In this document: piece by piece, positions 21,213 through 31,939 of the stretch
How the letters are laid out: every line of letters begins with the position of its first letter
Numbering within the stretch: position 1 is the first letter of the stretch
NCBI GenBank assembly: GCA_030144725.1
Contig: JASKMD010000019.1
Span: forward strand, 8,234,760-8,298,759
Source: Haematococcus lacustris
Taxonomy: Eukaryota > Chlorophyta > Chlorophyceae > Chlamydomonadales > Haematococcaceae
Direction of reading: 5' to 3'
Length of the DNA stretch: 64,000 nt
Notes under the pieces: model-generated
The model's database searches: none
Told to the model about the DNA's origin: nothing
The model's input: the letters and a program-made list of their open reading frames with translations, nothing else
Position numbers and translations under genes: made by a program

Positions 21213-22338
21213 TCAGTGCAACATAATCTGCACCCAGCGCTTGTCCTCATCCGTCTCTTGGACCGACCAGCCCAGGGCGTCGCGCAAGGCTTCCAAGCGA
21301 GCACGTTGACGAGGGCCAGAGACACAGTTGGTCACCCAGCAGAAGGCAGGATCTGGCCCTCCTAGCCCACCATCAACTGCTTCTGATCTGCAAGTGACAC
21401 CGCATGCGGTGTACCATTACCCATTGTACACATCGCATCAGGTGTGTCACGCCAGCGCGAGCGGTTTGCCAATACCACAAGTCTAGTCCCTTGGGCATCC
21501 TCGACCGCGACCTATATGACCCAAGACATGGCGCTGCTGCTGGAGGCCTTGTGTGCATCAGCAATGGGTTAGGGAGCCTATCTGTACATGGAAATTGCCT
21601 TAAAGGAGGATACGTGGCAGGCATCTTTGGCTATGCATCTGCGCCACTCCAATGCTGAAGGTACAACATTGAGGGCAATGTTTGAGGAGCAACCTGCCAT
21701 CCCGCTACTACCACTGGGGAGAAGTTCTACCACGCTTGCAAGCTTAATGCAAATGCTGCTTGCAATGGTGCCTAGTTAGGTGGTGCACAATGCTATCAAC
21801 CCGTAAAGCATACTTGGGCTACACCCTTATTCCAGAAATATGTACTCACCATGCGATGACGACCATGCTCCACAGAACAACATCCTATTTGCCTTGATTC
21901 ATTCAAACCCCGTTGTATGCAATGCAAGTGCACATGGTAGCATGTGTGTGGAACCGCACTTACCTAAAGAGGATAAGGGTGTCCCTGACCACAAACTCCA
22001 TTTCATCCACCTCTACTCTTCCTGCACGCATGTCAAGGCAGCAACTAGCAGGCAGCAGCTTGGCAGGAACTAAGGTTCCAGCAGGCTGTTATCTTGACAC
22101 ACCAGCAACTTGGAAAGGCACCCTTACTCGCACATAGCCATGTGAGGTAGCGTTGGTGGTTGACCTTTGGGCTTGCTCTGAGCCGGCAGGTGCCCTAGCA
22201 GGCCCTGCATAGCCCTCCTCAACCTCTGTATGCACGTCAATATTGTTGTTCTGCTGGAGGCTGGAAGGGCCCGAAGGGCCAACTGGAAATGTCGGCATGG
22301 GAGATGCACCCATGAGCTCCAGTTCCCTCAACAACTTG
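21213..22338 (-). CDS. Unidentified multi-exon protein gene
   Basis: At least five exons: 22128-22338, 21964-22010, 21850-21884, 21421-21511 and 21213-21352 (stop TGA at 21213-21215). Junction phases agree between exons 1-2, 2-3 and 4-5; the join of exons 3 and 4 does not fit, so an exon is missing or misplaced there. Encoded pieces include LLRELELMGASPMP, VDEMEFVVRDTLILFR, MLFCGAWSSSH, VAVEDAQGTRLVVLANRSRW and ALGWSVQETDEDKRWVQIML. I do not recognise the family. The 5' end is probably missing or lies above 22.4 kb. Confidence 0.5.
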
Positions 22339-22339
22339 C

Positions 22340-23290
22340 TGCATGCAAGCAGCAGGACCAGGCATTCGACAAAGACAGGAGTTGAACATGGGCAGTCTTA
22401 GGCCCCTGGGGCACTCACATTTGTGCTGACATTGGGGTCTCGGGTTCGAACCCCCAAGGTGGCAGGTATTGACTTGGGGACATGAACGCTGCAGTGCTCA
22501 CGCACGGTGTGCGGGGCTTGCATGCTGCCACGCTGACGGGGGCGTTTGATACATCAACGGCATGTGCACAGGGTGCCAAGCAAATGTGCAGTACGAGGGA
22601 CGCCTCCGCAAGCGCGAGACCGAACCGCGATCGCGAGGCAGCTTGTGCGTCTGACGCACGCTTTGTCCCTACTGTCAGAGCACTGCGATAAGCCATATAG
22701 CCTTAACCAAGCGACAGTGGGCCACAGTTTTTGCATGCGGCTTGTCCTTGTGCCTTGTCAGGGTGGCCTACCTGCTGATCAGGGTTGATTGCAGGCCTAG
22801 TTGGTTGCAGTCATATTCCAGGGACCAGGCCTTGTAACTTTGCGCAGATATAGAGAGGGAAGGCTGCCCAGCCATGCCTAAGCCTGGCCACTGGCCAGTG
22901 GCCAGCCAGGCCAGGAGTGGCCCTCCAGCAGTAGCCTTTACAACAGCGATCTCGCTCAACAGGTAGTGACCGGTGATGCTAAGTGTCCTAGCAACTTAGC
23001 AGCTAAGACATGTGCGACATGGCGGCACCCAGCAGCCCAAGCCAGCAACATTAAAACCATCGCAGTTATGCAGCAAGTTTCCTGATAGGTTCGTCACTAC
23101 ACAATGAAACACGCGGGCTACCCAGCCCCGCGATACATATACGGCACCTGCCGGGGCCTAGCTTGCATCGCGCGACCTCCTAGCTCATGTAGCATTGGAG
23201 ATTCAACGCTCCACAACCTTTCCCAAGCTGCAGCGGGTGCAAACGGAGCAGGTGTGGCATGATGGCATGGACACTTGCTGCACTGGGCTA
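22340..23290. other. Spacer
   Basis: No gene supported. GGGTTCGAACCCCC at about 22442-22455 resembles a tRNA T-arm but no cloverleaf can be built. A plus frame at 22482-22691 has ordinary composition but no recognised motif. Confidence 0.3.
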
Positions 23291-23292
23291 CA

Positions 23293-23392
23293 CTGGTGGC
23301 AGGCGGCTATACAGGCTGGGTGCGACCCTGGCTGTCCTGGGCCCTTCGCTGTTCAGTGCTGGCTGCAACTTCCTCTTACATCACGACCGGTC
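23293..23392 (+). pseudogene. Broken copy of a WD40-gene exon
   Basis: About 97 bp match the exon at 28745-28913 (from CTGGTGGCAGGCGGCTA to CTGGCTGCAACTTCCTC). A one-base deletion (GTGCGACC instead of GTGCGGACC) breaks the frame. The rest of the WD40 gene is absent here. Confidence 0.7.
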
Positions 23393-23478
23393 GAACAATC
23401 CATCCGGTCGAACAATCCAGAATCACTGTGAATGGATGCGGTGTCAGCCAATGTTAGCGTGGTTAAGGCGTAGCATAG

Positions 23479-24060
23479 ACTGGCAGCCCCCTTGTCCCTC
23501 ACTAGGGCCTCCATTTGAGCCGAATCAGCAGCCACTAGCAGCCACTAACTAGATCCGACTCAAACAGTGTTATTGGGCTGTGTGGAGTAAACCCAGTGCA
23601 CATGGCACATGAGCCCGCCTACCACCTACCATGTTGCCTGACCCCTAAGGGCTATCGTGAAGAGTTGGCATGACCTGCATGCACTAATTGTAAGCTGATG
23701 ACAGCTCAACAAAGGGGGCACACACTACTGTGCCCCAGCAGGCTGCTGCTGCTGCTGCTGGGCCTTGGGAGGCTTGTCTCGCAGCCGCTTGTAGCCCAGG
23801 CCAGGGTATTCCTTGCCCTTGGCTGGCAGAGCTCCCTGGTCTGGCCAGAAGCACAGCTCCAGCGGCCGCCACCTGCTCTCCCCAATGCGCTGCATGTTCA
23901 ATGCAGCATTGCAGTCCCTGTCCAGCCACCTTCCTGGCTGTGGTGCCGGCTTGGCTTTGGCAGCCTTGCCCTGAGCCTTGCCTTTGCCCTTGGTGGGCTC
24001 AGCTGCCTCTGGCTCAGCCTTGGTGCGCTTTGGTGCACTGGCAGCCCAGCCTAGATCGTG
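23479..24060 (-). mobile_element. Fanzor/TnpB-like element, family 2 (copy F3)
   Basis: Minus strand. The coding part (23697 to about 24052) gives KRTKAEPEAAEPTKGKGK, then GRWLDRDCNAALNMQRIGES (RuvC-III-like), RWRPLELC and a Lys/Gln-rich tail; the 5' portion joins unrelated sequence near 24060. The noncoding tail 23479-23696 has GCTGTCATCAGC, GTAGGTGGTAGGCGGG, ACTCCACACAGCC, copies of AGTGGCTGCT and a terminal GTGAGGGACAAGGGGGCTGC. It is nearly identical to copy F6 at 26.4-27.1 kb. Confidence 0.6.
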
Positions 24061-24487
24061 GCACGCAGCACCCAGCCTGCCTCCTGACCACCCACCCTGA
24101 GTGGGCCATGGCCAGGGGTGACACCAATCCTGGGGGGTGTAGCCATCAGGGGTGCCAATGGTTGCAAAAGTGCCCACAGTGGAATGAGAGAGCCTCCCAC
24201 AGCCCCACAAGCTGCAGGAGTGCTCTTGCTATTGGAAGAGTGTGTGTGCTGCTCACTGCCTTGCTGCCGAGCAGGAGCATCACAGACCTGTTGGGGCCCA
24301 CACCTGGTCAGGGCACACACCTCAAGCATAACAGCTCTGCTGGTGCTCCCCAACACCCCAGGTGTGTCATCATCATAGGTTGCAGGAGGAGACTGCTCAG
24401 GCAAACAAAACTCATTCACACACGTGTGTGCTGAGCATCACCCATTGCTTCTTAATGCTGAGTACACGATATGACAGCTGCAAGGGG

Positions 24488-25651
24488 AAACAGGCCAACA
24501 AAACTTATTCAACACGGAACAACATGTTGGACTGTGGGTAATCTCACTCAGCTACTACAAACACGTTGTAGCATCCTCGGTCGCACCCTTGACGACTACC
24601 AACCCCAAGTCGATGGCACGTTCCTGGGGCAAACCCCCTGACCACTGGGCTCCTCATCAAAACTAACAGCTTGAATGCTTGTGAGGCTAACAGCCTGTGC
24701 AAACTACTAGGGCCTACGCATTGTTGCGGGCCCGACCATCAATGCCCCGCCGGTACTCTGCAGCCCGGTGCAGCCTCTGCCTGACCTTGGGCAGCCGGTC
24801 ATTGACCAGCTTGTAGCCCTGCTGGTACTCCTTGCCAACGGGGGGCAGGGCCTTCAGGTCAGTCCACCTGCACAGCTCCAAGGGGCGCTGCATGCTCTCC
24901 CCAATGCGCTGGAAGTTCAGGCAGGGTTTGGTGTCCCGGTCCAGCCACCTGCCCCCTGGGGGGGCCTGGGGTGGTGGCACTGGGCCAGGTGGGGGCTGGG
25001 CAGGGGGCTGGTCCTGGGCAGGGGGAGGGGGAGGTGGTGGCTCCTGGGCTGGGGCAGGGGGGTCCTGAGTAAGGGGGGCTGGGGGAGGGGGAGCCTGGTG
25101 TGGGCTGGCCTAGGAAGGACTGGAGCAGCTTGGTCAGCGACATGACCGCTGCCAGGCAACACTGCATGCTGCCCATGGTCATGCGCTGGTTGGCCTGTGC
25201 CACCACTGCGTCGACTTCCTCTGGGCTGAGGTCAGGCTGCGCTGCCTCCACAAGGCCGCGAAAGGCTGCCTTTACAACCTGGCGCCGCTCTGCGATCACT
25301 TCCTGCTCACCCTGCCCCTGCCCCTCATCCTCTTGCTGCCCGCTGCCACTGGCACCTGCATAACGTGGGACGGCACAGCACACGCGCAGAACTTGATGCG
25401 CGGAGGCGGAATGTCGCGTGGACCACACTGCGTCGCGTCGTGAGGGGGGCCTAGCCTTCCGTCGAGCTTAGTGGCTTACCGGCTGCACTCTGTGCGGGGG
25501 AGACGGGGCGCTTGCGTTTCCTTTTCGGCGGCATCTCAGGGATTTAGCAACACCATCCAAGCGTGCTAGGGGGGGCATCAGGTCGCCATTCAACTTGAGT
25601 GCCGGCAACCGGAGTGGGGCGAAAATGAGATCTATTACACAATCCATTACA
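24488..25651 (-). mobile_element. Fanzor/TnpB-like element, family 1, internally deleted (copy F4)
   Basis: Near-duplicate of F2. The ATG at 25534 gives MPPKRKRKRPVSPAQ; the N-terminal helix region is intact (25110-25428), but about 250 bp present in F2 (DEFRTS and RGLKWC blocks) are missing, so LGQPTPG runs directly into the Pro-rich insert. RuvC-III (GGRWLDRDTKPCLNFQRIGE) follows, with Lys in place of the usual Asn after DRDT. The 3' tail 24488-24715 is the fullest family-1 tail: GTAGCATCCTCGG, CTACAAACACGTTGTAG (a perfect stem) and ACAAAACTTATTCAACACGG. Confidence 0.55.
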
Positions 25652-25742
25652 TAATCTCCATGGCTCACTGGCTCCTGTGTCAGGTCCAGGTCTTTGCCTG
25701 CAGCCAGTAACAGGCAGCACATTAGAGGGGGGGGTGAGGCAG

Positions 25743-25806
25743 GCACCTGGATGGAGACCTCACCAGCTTATGCGAGCGGCACCTGGATGGAGACCTCACC
25801 AGCTTC
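25743..25806. repeat. Two-unit 36-bp tandem repeat
   Basis: GCACCTGGATGGAGACCTCA begins at about 25744 and again at about 25780. The adjoining minus frame (25810-25990, LRAMRHAARELSIEADTTN) looks exon-like but is unassigned. Confidence 0.6.
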
Positions 25807-26204
25807 CCTGCAAGGGGAAACAGGCGTGAGGACACAGAGGGGAGCTGTTGCTGTGCTGCAGCTGCCCTGTTGCTGCCCTGCTGCCACCTTGCTGCCTCTG
25901 TACTGCTGCTCTGCTGCTGGCCTGGGCACAGAGGTGTTGGTTGTGTCGGCCTCAATGGACAGCTCCCTGGCTGCATGGCGCATAGCCCGCAACAGCGCTG
26001 TGCAGGTGGGGTGTTGTCCTCCGGGGCTTTAGGAGGTAAATTAAGAAGTAGCCAGTCACCCAACTTCACCTCCCTTAGTAGCCTAGCCGGCAAAGGCTGA
26101 ATCAGACAAACGTGACTCAATCAACATGGAACAACAACCTTGATTGTGGATGTTCATGCTGGTGATGTACTGTTCATCAGCCAACAAAGGCCAAGTCAGG
26201 TCTC

Positions 26205-26430
26205 CTCACTAGGGGTGTTGATTTGTCTGTCTGCCACCCACACTATATGTGACAGGGCTATAACCTAGAATTGGCATGACATGCATGCACTGACGGAAGC
26301 TGATGACAGCTTTGTGGGAACACACCACTGTGCCCCAGCAGGCTACTGCTGCTGCTGTTGCTGGGACTTGGATGGGCGGTGTCACAGCCGGTTGTACCCC
26401 CAGCTCAGGGTACTCCCTTAACTCTTGGCT
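26205..26430 (-). mobile_element. Family-2 Fanzor-like fragment interrupted by copy F6 (copy F5)
   Basis: Carries the tail motifs (CTAGTGAGGAGACC end, ATATAGTGTGGGTGG, GCATGCATGTCATGCC, GCTGTCATCAGC) and the last part of the coding region up to the codons for PAK. At TTGGCTGGCAG it stops and the terminal sequence of F6 begins. Confidence 0.55.
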
Positions 26431-27105
26431 GGCAGCCCCCTTGTCCCTCACTAGGGCCTCCGTTTGAGCCGAATCAGTAGTACCTACTAGCAGCCACTAG
26501 CAGCCACTAGCAGCCACTAACTAGATCCGACTCAAACAGTGTTATTGGGCTGTGTGGAGTAAACCCAGTGCACATGGCACATGAGCCCGCCTACCACCTA
26601 CAATGTTGCCTGACCCATAAGGGCTATCGTGTAGAGTTGGCATGACCTGCATGCACTAATTGTAAGCTGATGACAGCTCAACAAAGGGGGCACACACTAC
26701 TGTGCCTCAGCAGGCTGCTGCTGCTGCTGCTGGGCCTTGGGAGGCTTGTCTCGCAGCCGCTTGTAGCCCAGGCCAGGGTATCCCTTGCCCTTGGCTGGCA
26801 GAGCTCCCTGGTCTGGCCAGAAGCACAGCTCCAGCGGCCGCCACCTGCTCTCCCCAATGCGCTGCATGTTCAATGCAGCATTGCAGTCCCGGTCCAGCCA
26901 CCTGCCTGGCTGTGGTGCCGGCTTGGCTTTGGCAGCCTTGCCCTTGCCTTTGCCCTTGGTGGGCTCAGCTGCCTCTGGCTCAGCCTTGGTGCGCTTGCTC
27001 CGCTTGGCTGGCTGGGAAGTGCTGGGCCCAGGCTCTGAGGCTGCTGTCAGTGTGGCTTCCTGGCTGCTGCGTGGGGCCTGTGGGGGCTTGCGGGGGGGCA
27101 CTACT
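26430..27105 (-). mobile_element. Fanzor/TnpB-like element, family 2 (copy F6)
   Basis: Minus strand. The coding part 26697 to about 27101 includes KRSKRTKAEPEAAEPTKGK, GRWLDRDCNAALNMQRIGES, RWRPLELCFWPDQ and a QQQQQQ tail ending TGA. Upstream it reads PPRKPPQAPRSSQEATLTAA with no catalytic RuvC-I or RuvC-II block, so only the C-terminal third of a nuclease remains. The 3' tail 26430-26696 matches F3 but has one or two more CAGCCACTAG units. Confidence 0.6.
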
Positions 27106-28019
27106 GGGCACGCGATGCGCAGTGCGACGGGCGGTGGCCTTTTTAAGCAATTTGGGTTTTACGGGAGATTCATGGAGATTCATGTACTACAGCCGTGATT
27201 CAATTTACAGCCGTGATTGAATTTACAGCCGTGATTGTAATTACAGCCTGCAGGGCGTGCCCGAGCTGTTCTACAGCCAGGTTGGTAGCCAGCCACCTTG
27301 CCTTACTGCACGAATCCCGATGAAACCTGAGCCAAACAGGGGCGTCATGAGGTGACACAGCTGATGTGATGTGCCGACACTGTGGCTCTACACACATACA
27401 AGACCATCGTTGCAGACCGTCAAGTATTTGGACTTGGCAAACCACCTGCAGAACTCCTTCGGCTGCCTCAGCATCAGTGGGGCTTCACTGCCCAAGGAGC
27501 AGGGGTGTCCCAGTTGTCTTTGGGGGTGGGAGGTGGAGGGCTGCAATGCGGGCCCAGGTGTCCTCAGGGTGGGCTGGCAGGCTGGCTTTGACTATGAATC
27601 GAAGCCACAGTCAACAGGGTCCCAATCCATGCTGGCTGGCTGGCCAGGGGCACTCCGGGATGAGAGTCAGGCCCGGACTGGCCAGGAGATAACCAGGTGT
27701 AGGAAAGGGGTATCGTTCAGCAGTAGGTTGGTTCACGAGCAGGCTATGTCAAGTCAAGTCGGATCAGGTACGCAGGCAGGGGCATGTGGGGGAAGAGGGG
27801 GAAGAGGCGATGCATCAGGTGCATAGGGTGGCTGCACAGCTGAAGGTGTGGGGACGCTGGTGTGACCCTAGGTGGGATGGCCAGCCAGGGAGGTGAGGAA
27901 GATGTGTATAGCATAAACTGAAGCAATATAGGGCAGCTGTGGGTGAATCTGAACCCTCTGCTGAAGGGCCCACCTGAAGCCCCTTCCCTCCCCTCCCTGG
28001 TGTGTCTGTGGCCATGCAG
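27106..28019. other. Spacer, possibly 5' exons of the WD40 gene
   Basis: 27165-27245 holds short AATTTACAGCCGTGATTG-type tandem repeats. A plus-strand stretch at about 27415-27503 (KYLDLANHLQNSFGCLS) could be an early exon of the downstream WD40 gene; its junctions were not resolved. Confidence 0.3.
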
Positions 28020-31000
28020 GCTGCCTGGCTAACCGTGCCCAGAGGCCCAGTGTTCAGCTTGGCGCTTCAGCCGCCCGCCCCTGGGGCCCTGCCTGGCCCC
28101 TGCTGCCCAGCACCGCTCTTCTGTGGCTCCGCATCGAAGCAGGTGCTTGCCTGCACCCTCTTTGACCCTGGGTGGGTCTGGTACCTGCTGTAGGCTCAGT
28201 CTCTGTGTGGGTGCCCCTCCCCCTGATACTGGTTGTTGCTGCGGTGTGCTTCAAGCCTTGATTTCGACTCCAAGCCATAGATCAGGCACTCAGACCTGGT
28301 TGCTTCCGCCCACATGCCTGCCTCATGGTGGAAGCCTCCCCCTGCCCTGCCATTGTGCCACTGCTGGTCTGCTGCTCTGTACTCCTGCCCTAGCCTGTTT
28401 TCGCCTTACCTGGTGCATAATGCTTCCTCCGCCTCTTCCCCTCCTCTTCCCTCCCTCCTCTCAACCCTTCCCTCACCCGCCATTGCCAAGGATATGATCA
28501 TGCTGTCAGACAAGGATAGCCAGGCAAAGCAAACCAAAGGCAAGAGTGGTTGTTGGGAGCTGTTACAAGGCAAGCCAGGCCAGATGAACTGAGACTAGAC
28601 ACACCCATCTTGACTGCCATCGCTTGCTGGACCCCTGCTCCCGGTTGCACCTCTGGCCATAACTTCTAGCCCCTTCCCCTGCCCTCATTCCCTCTATCCC
28701 TGACCTGATGCCCTCTGACCTGTGCCCCTGACCCTGCCCTGCAGAAGGCCTGCCTCCAGCCCCAGCGCCCCTGCTCTGCGCCTGGTGGCAGGCGGCTACA
28801 CTGGCTGGGTGCGGACCCTGGCAGTCCTGGGCCCCTGGCTGTTCAGTGCTGGCTGCAACTTCCTCCTCCAACATGACACCCGGCTGGATCCGCTGACCCA
28901 TACAGCCACACAGGTCAGGCACCCAGCCCTTCAGCTGTAGCTGAGTCAGATAACCCCTGGCCGTCACCTTGTTCCATGTTGATCAGGGAAGCTGTCTGCC
29001 AGATCCCACCACACCATCGCCATCATCACATTCTGCCCCTTCCCACCATCCCCATACACGCCAGAGCCACGACTGACAGCCCCATGGGCTGTGAGCACCT
29101 CAAGTGTGCAGTTCACATCGGCGTTGGTGCGCTGGTACCAGCTGCCTGCTGTGCTCATGAGGGGGTGCCTTGGACACGTATGAAGTGGCAGTGGCAGCGC
29201 GTAGTCTGAGTGCCCACACCCTGAACGCAGGAGATGCCTTGCGTGAGAAGCAGTGTTGGGTTTGGGTTGCCCGCAGGAGCTGTTCAAAGGCGACATCCTA
29301 GCCATGGCGGCTGCCCCTGACAGCCATGCCATCTTCGTCGGCACTGCAGATGGGTGCATCTACGGCTTCAGTATCAACAAGACAGGTGGCCTGAGCCCTG
29401 TGAGTTAGCCACACAGCACCTCTGTGCTCAAACACCTCCCTCCCTGCTGCCCACCACCTTCAACAGGGGGTAGGAGTAAGGGGTAGGGGTAGCAGTGGCA
29501 AGCCAGCCCTTTCCTCATCTGAACCTTTTGATAACGTGTGTCTGAACAGAGGAAGGCTCCTAAGACTCACTGGTAGGTGGTGGCCTGGCTGGACTCATGG
29601 CCTGGCTGGCACTAGGGCTTTGTGTGGCCAATAGAAGACAATAGGAGGCAGGTCAGGGTATCAGAGGTTGTTTCAGGGCCAGGTGGTCTGTCAGGTGCCC
29701 ACTTGCCCCTTTCCATCGCATGCCACTAGCTGTCGCTAGTGGTGGGCTGAGTCACCTAGCAGGATGATGTTCGCATGGTGGGAAAGGTAAGGGGCCACCC
29801 TAACCAAGGCAGGCAGGGAACCACCCCTACTTATTGCTGACTGTGATAAGGGTTCTACAGCTGGCTCCCCAATGGCAGGGGCCTGGTCCACCCGCTGCAA
29901 AGCATCAGCCACCTGGTCACTGCTGTGCCGGCTTACAAACTGGACCGGTTGGCCCGCCCTGCCCTGATGCACGCAGCTGGCCCAGGTGGCTGGGGCGCAC
30001 AGCAGCCGCGTCACAGGGCTGGCGGTGTGTGGTGCCCAGCTGTACTCAGTGGGCCTGGATGGTGCGCTACGAGCATGGAGCACCGCTGACCTCACCGCCT
30101 CAGCTCAGGTTTGTCCGCATGGCCGCCAGGGGTGGTCTGTCGGCACACTGAATGCCATGTACTGCAGGCCACGCTTTATGTGGCTGCATGCACAGGTGCT
30201 TGATGCGCACATGGGGGCACGCATGCGCTGTATCACTCTTGGCCCTGGCGAGTTGATCTACACTGGAGGTGATGACAATGTGAGCCCAACAACACTGCGC
30301 TGTGCCTGATAGCCACTCCTCCTGACTCGCACAGTGCAGGACCGATGGCAGGGTTGACCAGCTGCAAGGACAGGTTGCATGCTCGTGTGTCTCATTGCAC
30401 CGGCTCACCTGCCTGATGTCACTGCAGCAGCAGCCATTGGAAGCACAGGTGCTTGTGCTAGCATAGCAGGAGTGTCCTGACACTTAGGCAGTCGGATTCT
30501 CTATGCCACCTTGTTTTGCTACCTTTGTTCGTTTGTTAGTTACCTTTGCTTGTTTGGTTGTTTGTTTGTTACCTCTACCATCGCAGCATCACCATCTCTT
30601 TTCTACTGGCTCTGTCGTACATTGTTGCAGCTCAGTGCTATCCTTTCTTGGTGACACGCACTGACAGGATACAAGGGCATACTCAGTGCTGGGTTTCAAT
30701 ACCCAGCGCTAGGCACGCCCTTCTTGTCTGCTAGTATGTAGCAAAACCTAATTGACCACCCATGGCCAGCCTCGTCACTGCAGGTTGTTCAGAAACCCAC
30801 AGGCTGCCATGGCTGCTGCAGCTCACTCAGTCAGTGAATCTCCTCAGTGGCTCGCTATGTTGATGGTGGGTTTGCACCGCAGATGGTGCGACGCTGGCTT
30901 CCATTGCCAAGGCTGTCAGCTCAGCAAGCGGAGGTGCCTGCCAGCCTGCAGCCAGCCTGCCTACCGCCACTGCAGTCAGCAGGTGGACCTCTTGCTGCTC

Positions 31001-31631
31001 ATGCATCAGGTGGGACGGGGTGCAGTGTGGTGATGTTGCTGCTTCAAGTTACCATGAGATGCCCACCATGTGGCATGCGCTGCATTACGAAAAGGCAACC
31101 AAGACGCTATAGGCTAGGCACCATGGATGTGGCCATGTGTGAACCATGTGAATGATCTATGTGGTGGTGGTGGTGGTGCATCTATCATACACATTCCACT
31201 ACTGTTTGCCTTCACAAGTAAGCCACGCGCCCATGACAAAGACATGCACCTATGACAAAGTCAGTATTGACCTCTTCTACCATGGCAAGTGCTCCTCCTA
31301 TACGTCGGCCATGGCAATGCTTGCCGCACCTCCCTTATCAGCCTGCAAAGGCAGAAACAGGTTCCCTCACTGAGGCTGCTCACACCAGCACATGCTGTGG
31401 CACCATTGCTGCTACTGCCCCAAGCCTCTTCAGGGGAGGGTGGCCACGCATCCTAGCGGCTGATGGCGCATGCAATGGCAGCCACCTTCTTCACAAGGTT
31501 GTTGCTGCAGCTGTTGCTGTTGCTGCTGCCGCCTCATTACAGGTGTGCGGGCACTAGCAGCAGGGGACACATGTTTAGTGAGTGGGGACGGTGAAGGCCA
31601 GCTGTGCATATGGAGCCAAAGCCCGAAGTGA
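28020..31631 (+). CDS. WD40-repeat protein
   Basis: Plus-strand exons read with matching phases: 28020-28171, 28745-28913 and 29277-29385. Further blade-like exons are near 29980-30108 and at 30196-30279, and the last exon is 31543-31631 (stop TGA). Blade sequences include GPVFSLAL, LFCGSASKQVLAC, GYTGWVRTLAVLGPWLFSAG, GDILAMAAAPDSHAIFVGTA, AHSSRVTGLAVCGAQLYSVG, DGALRAWS, CITLGPGELIYTGGDD and VRALAAGDTCLVSGDGEG ending LCIWS. These are beta-propeller strands of WD40 proteins (scaffolds). It cannot be assigned to a named orthologue. Exons between 29386 and 29980 and between 30280 and 31540 are incomplete, and the start is probably upstream of 28020. Confidence 0.65.
31310..31380 (-). repeat. 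Family-2 Fanzor terminal fragment
   Basis: CCTCCCTTATCAGCCTGCAAAGG and ACAGGTTCCCTCACTGAGG parallel the terminus of the copy at 31.95 kb (CCTCCCTCATCAGCCCACAC, ACGGTCCCCTCACTAGG). Confidence 0.35.
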
Positions 31632-31939
31632 AAGAGAAAGCTGCATGTCAGTGCATGTATTGTTCAATGCACTGCCACACCTTCCTGTGTAGTGCCAGCC
31701 TCAGCTCATAGGGGCGCTCCAGCATCAACAATTTACATGTAATTGCATGGCCATGTGAGCTGAACCCCTAGCGCAAACGGTGCATGCACAGCCAGTTTAC
31801 ACGATGTGCACACATGAACATATCAAATGTGTTGCATGAGGAAGAGTGCTGGTGCCAATAGGCTGGTAGCCCTGTCTCGTGTCCAACACCCTGCATGTGT
31901 TGATGAAGAAGATGGCTTACCCTTCAGGAGCCATGTGAT

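Noticed and set aside
22430..22470. tRNA gene suggested by GGGTTCGAACCCCC
   Set aside because: No matching acceptor stem, D-arm or anticodon stem upstream. The T-arm-like sequence is isolated.
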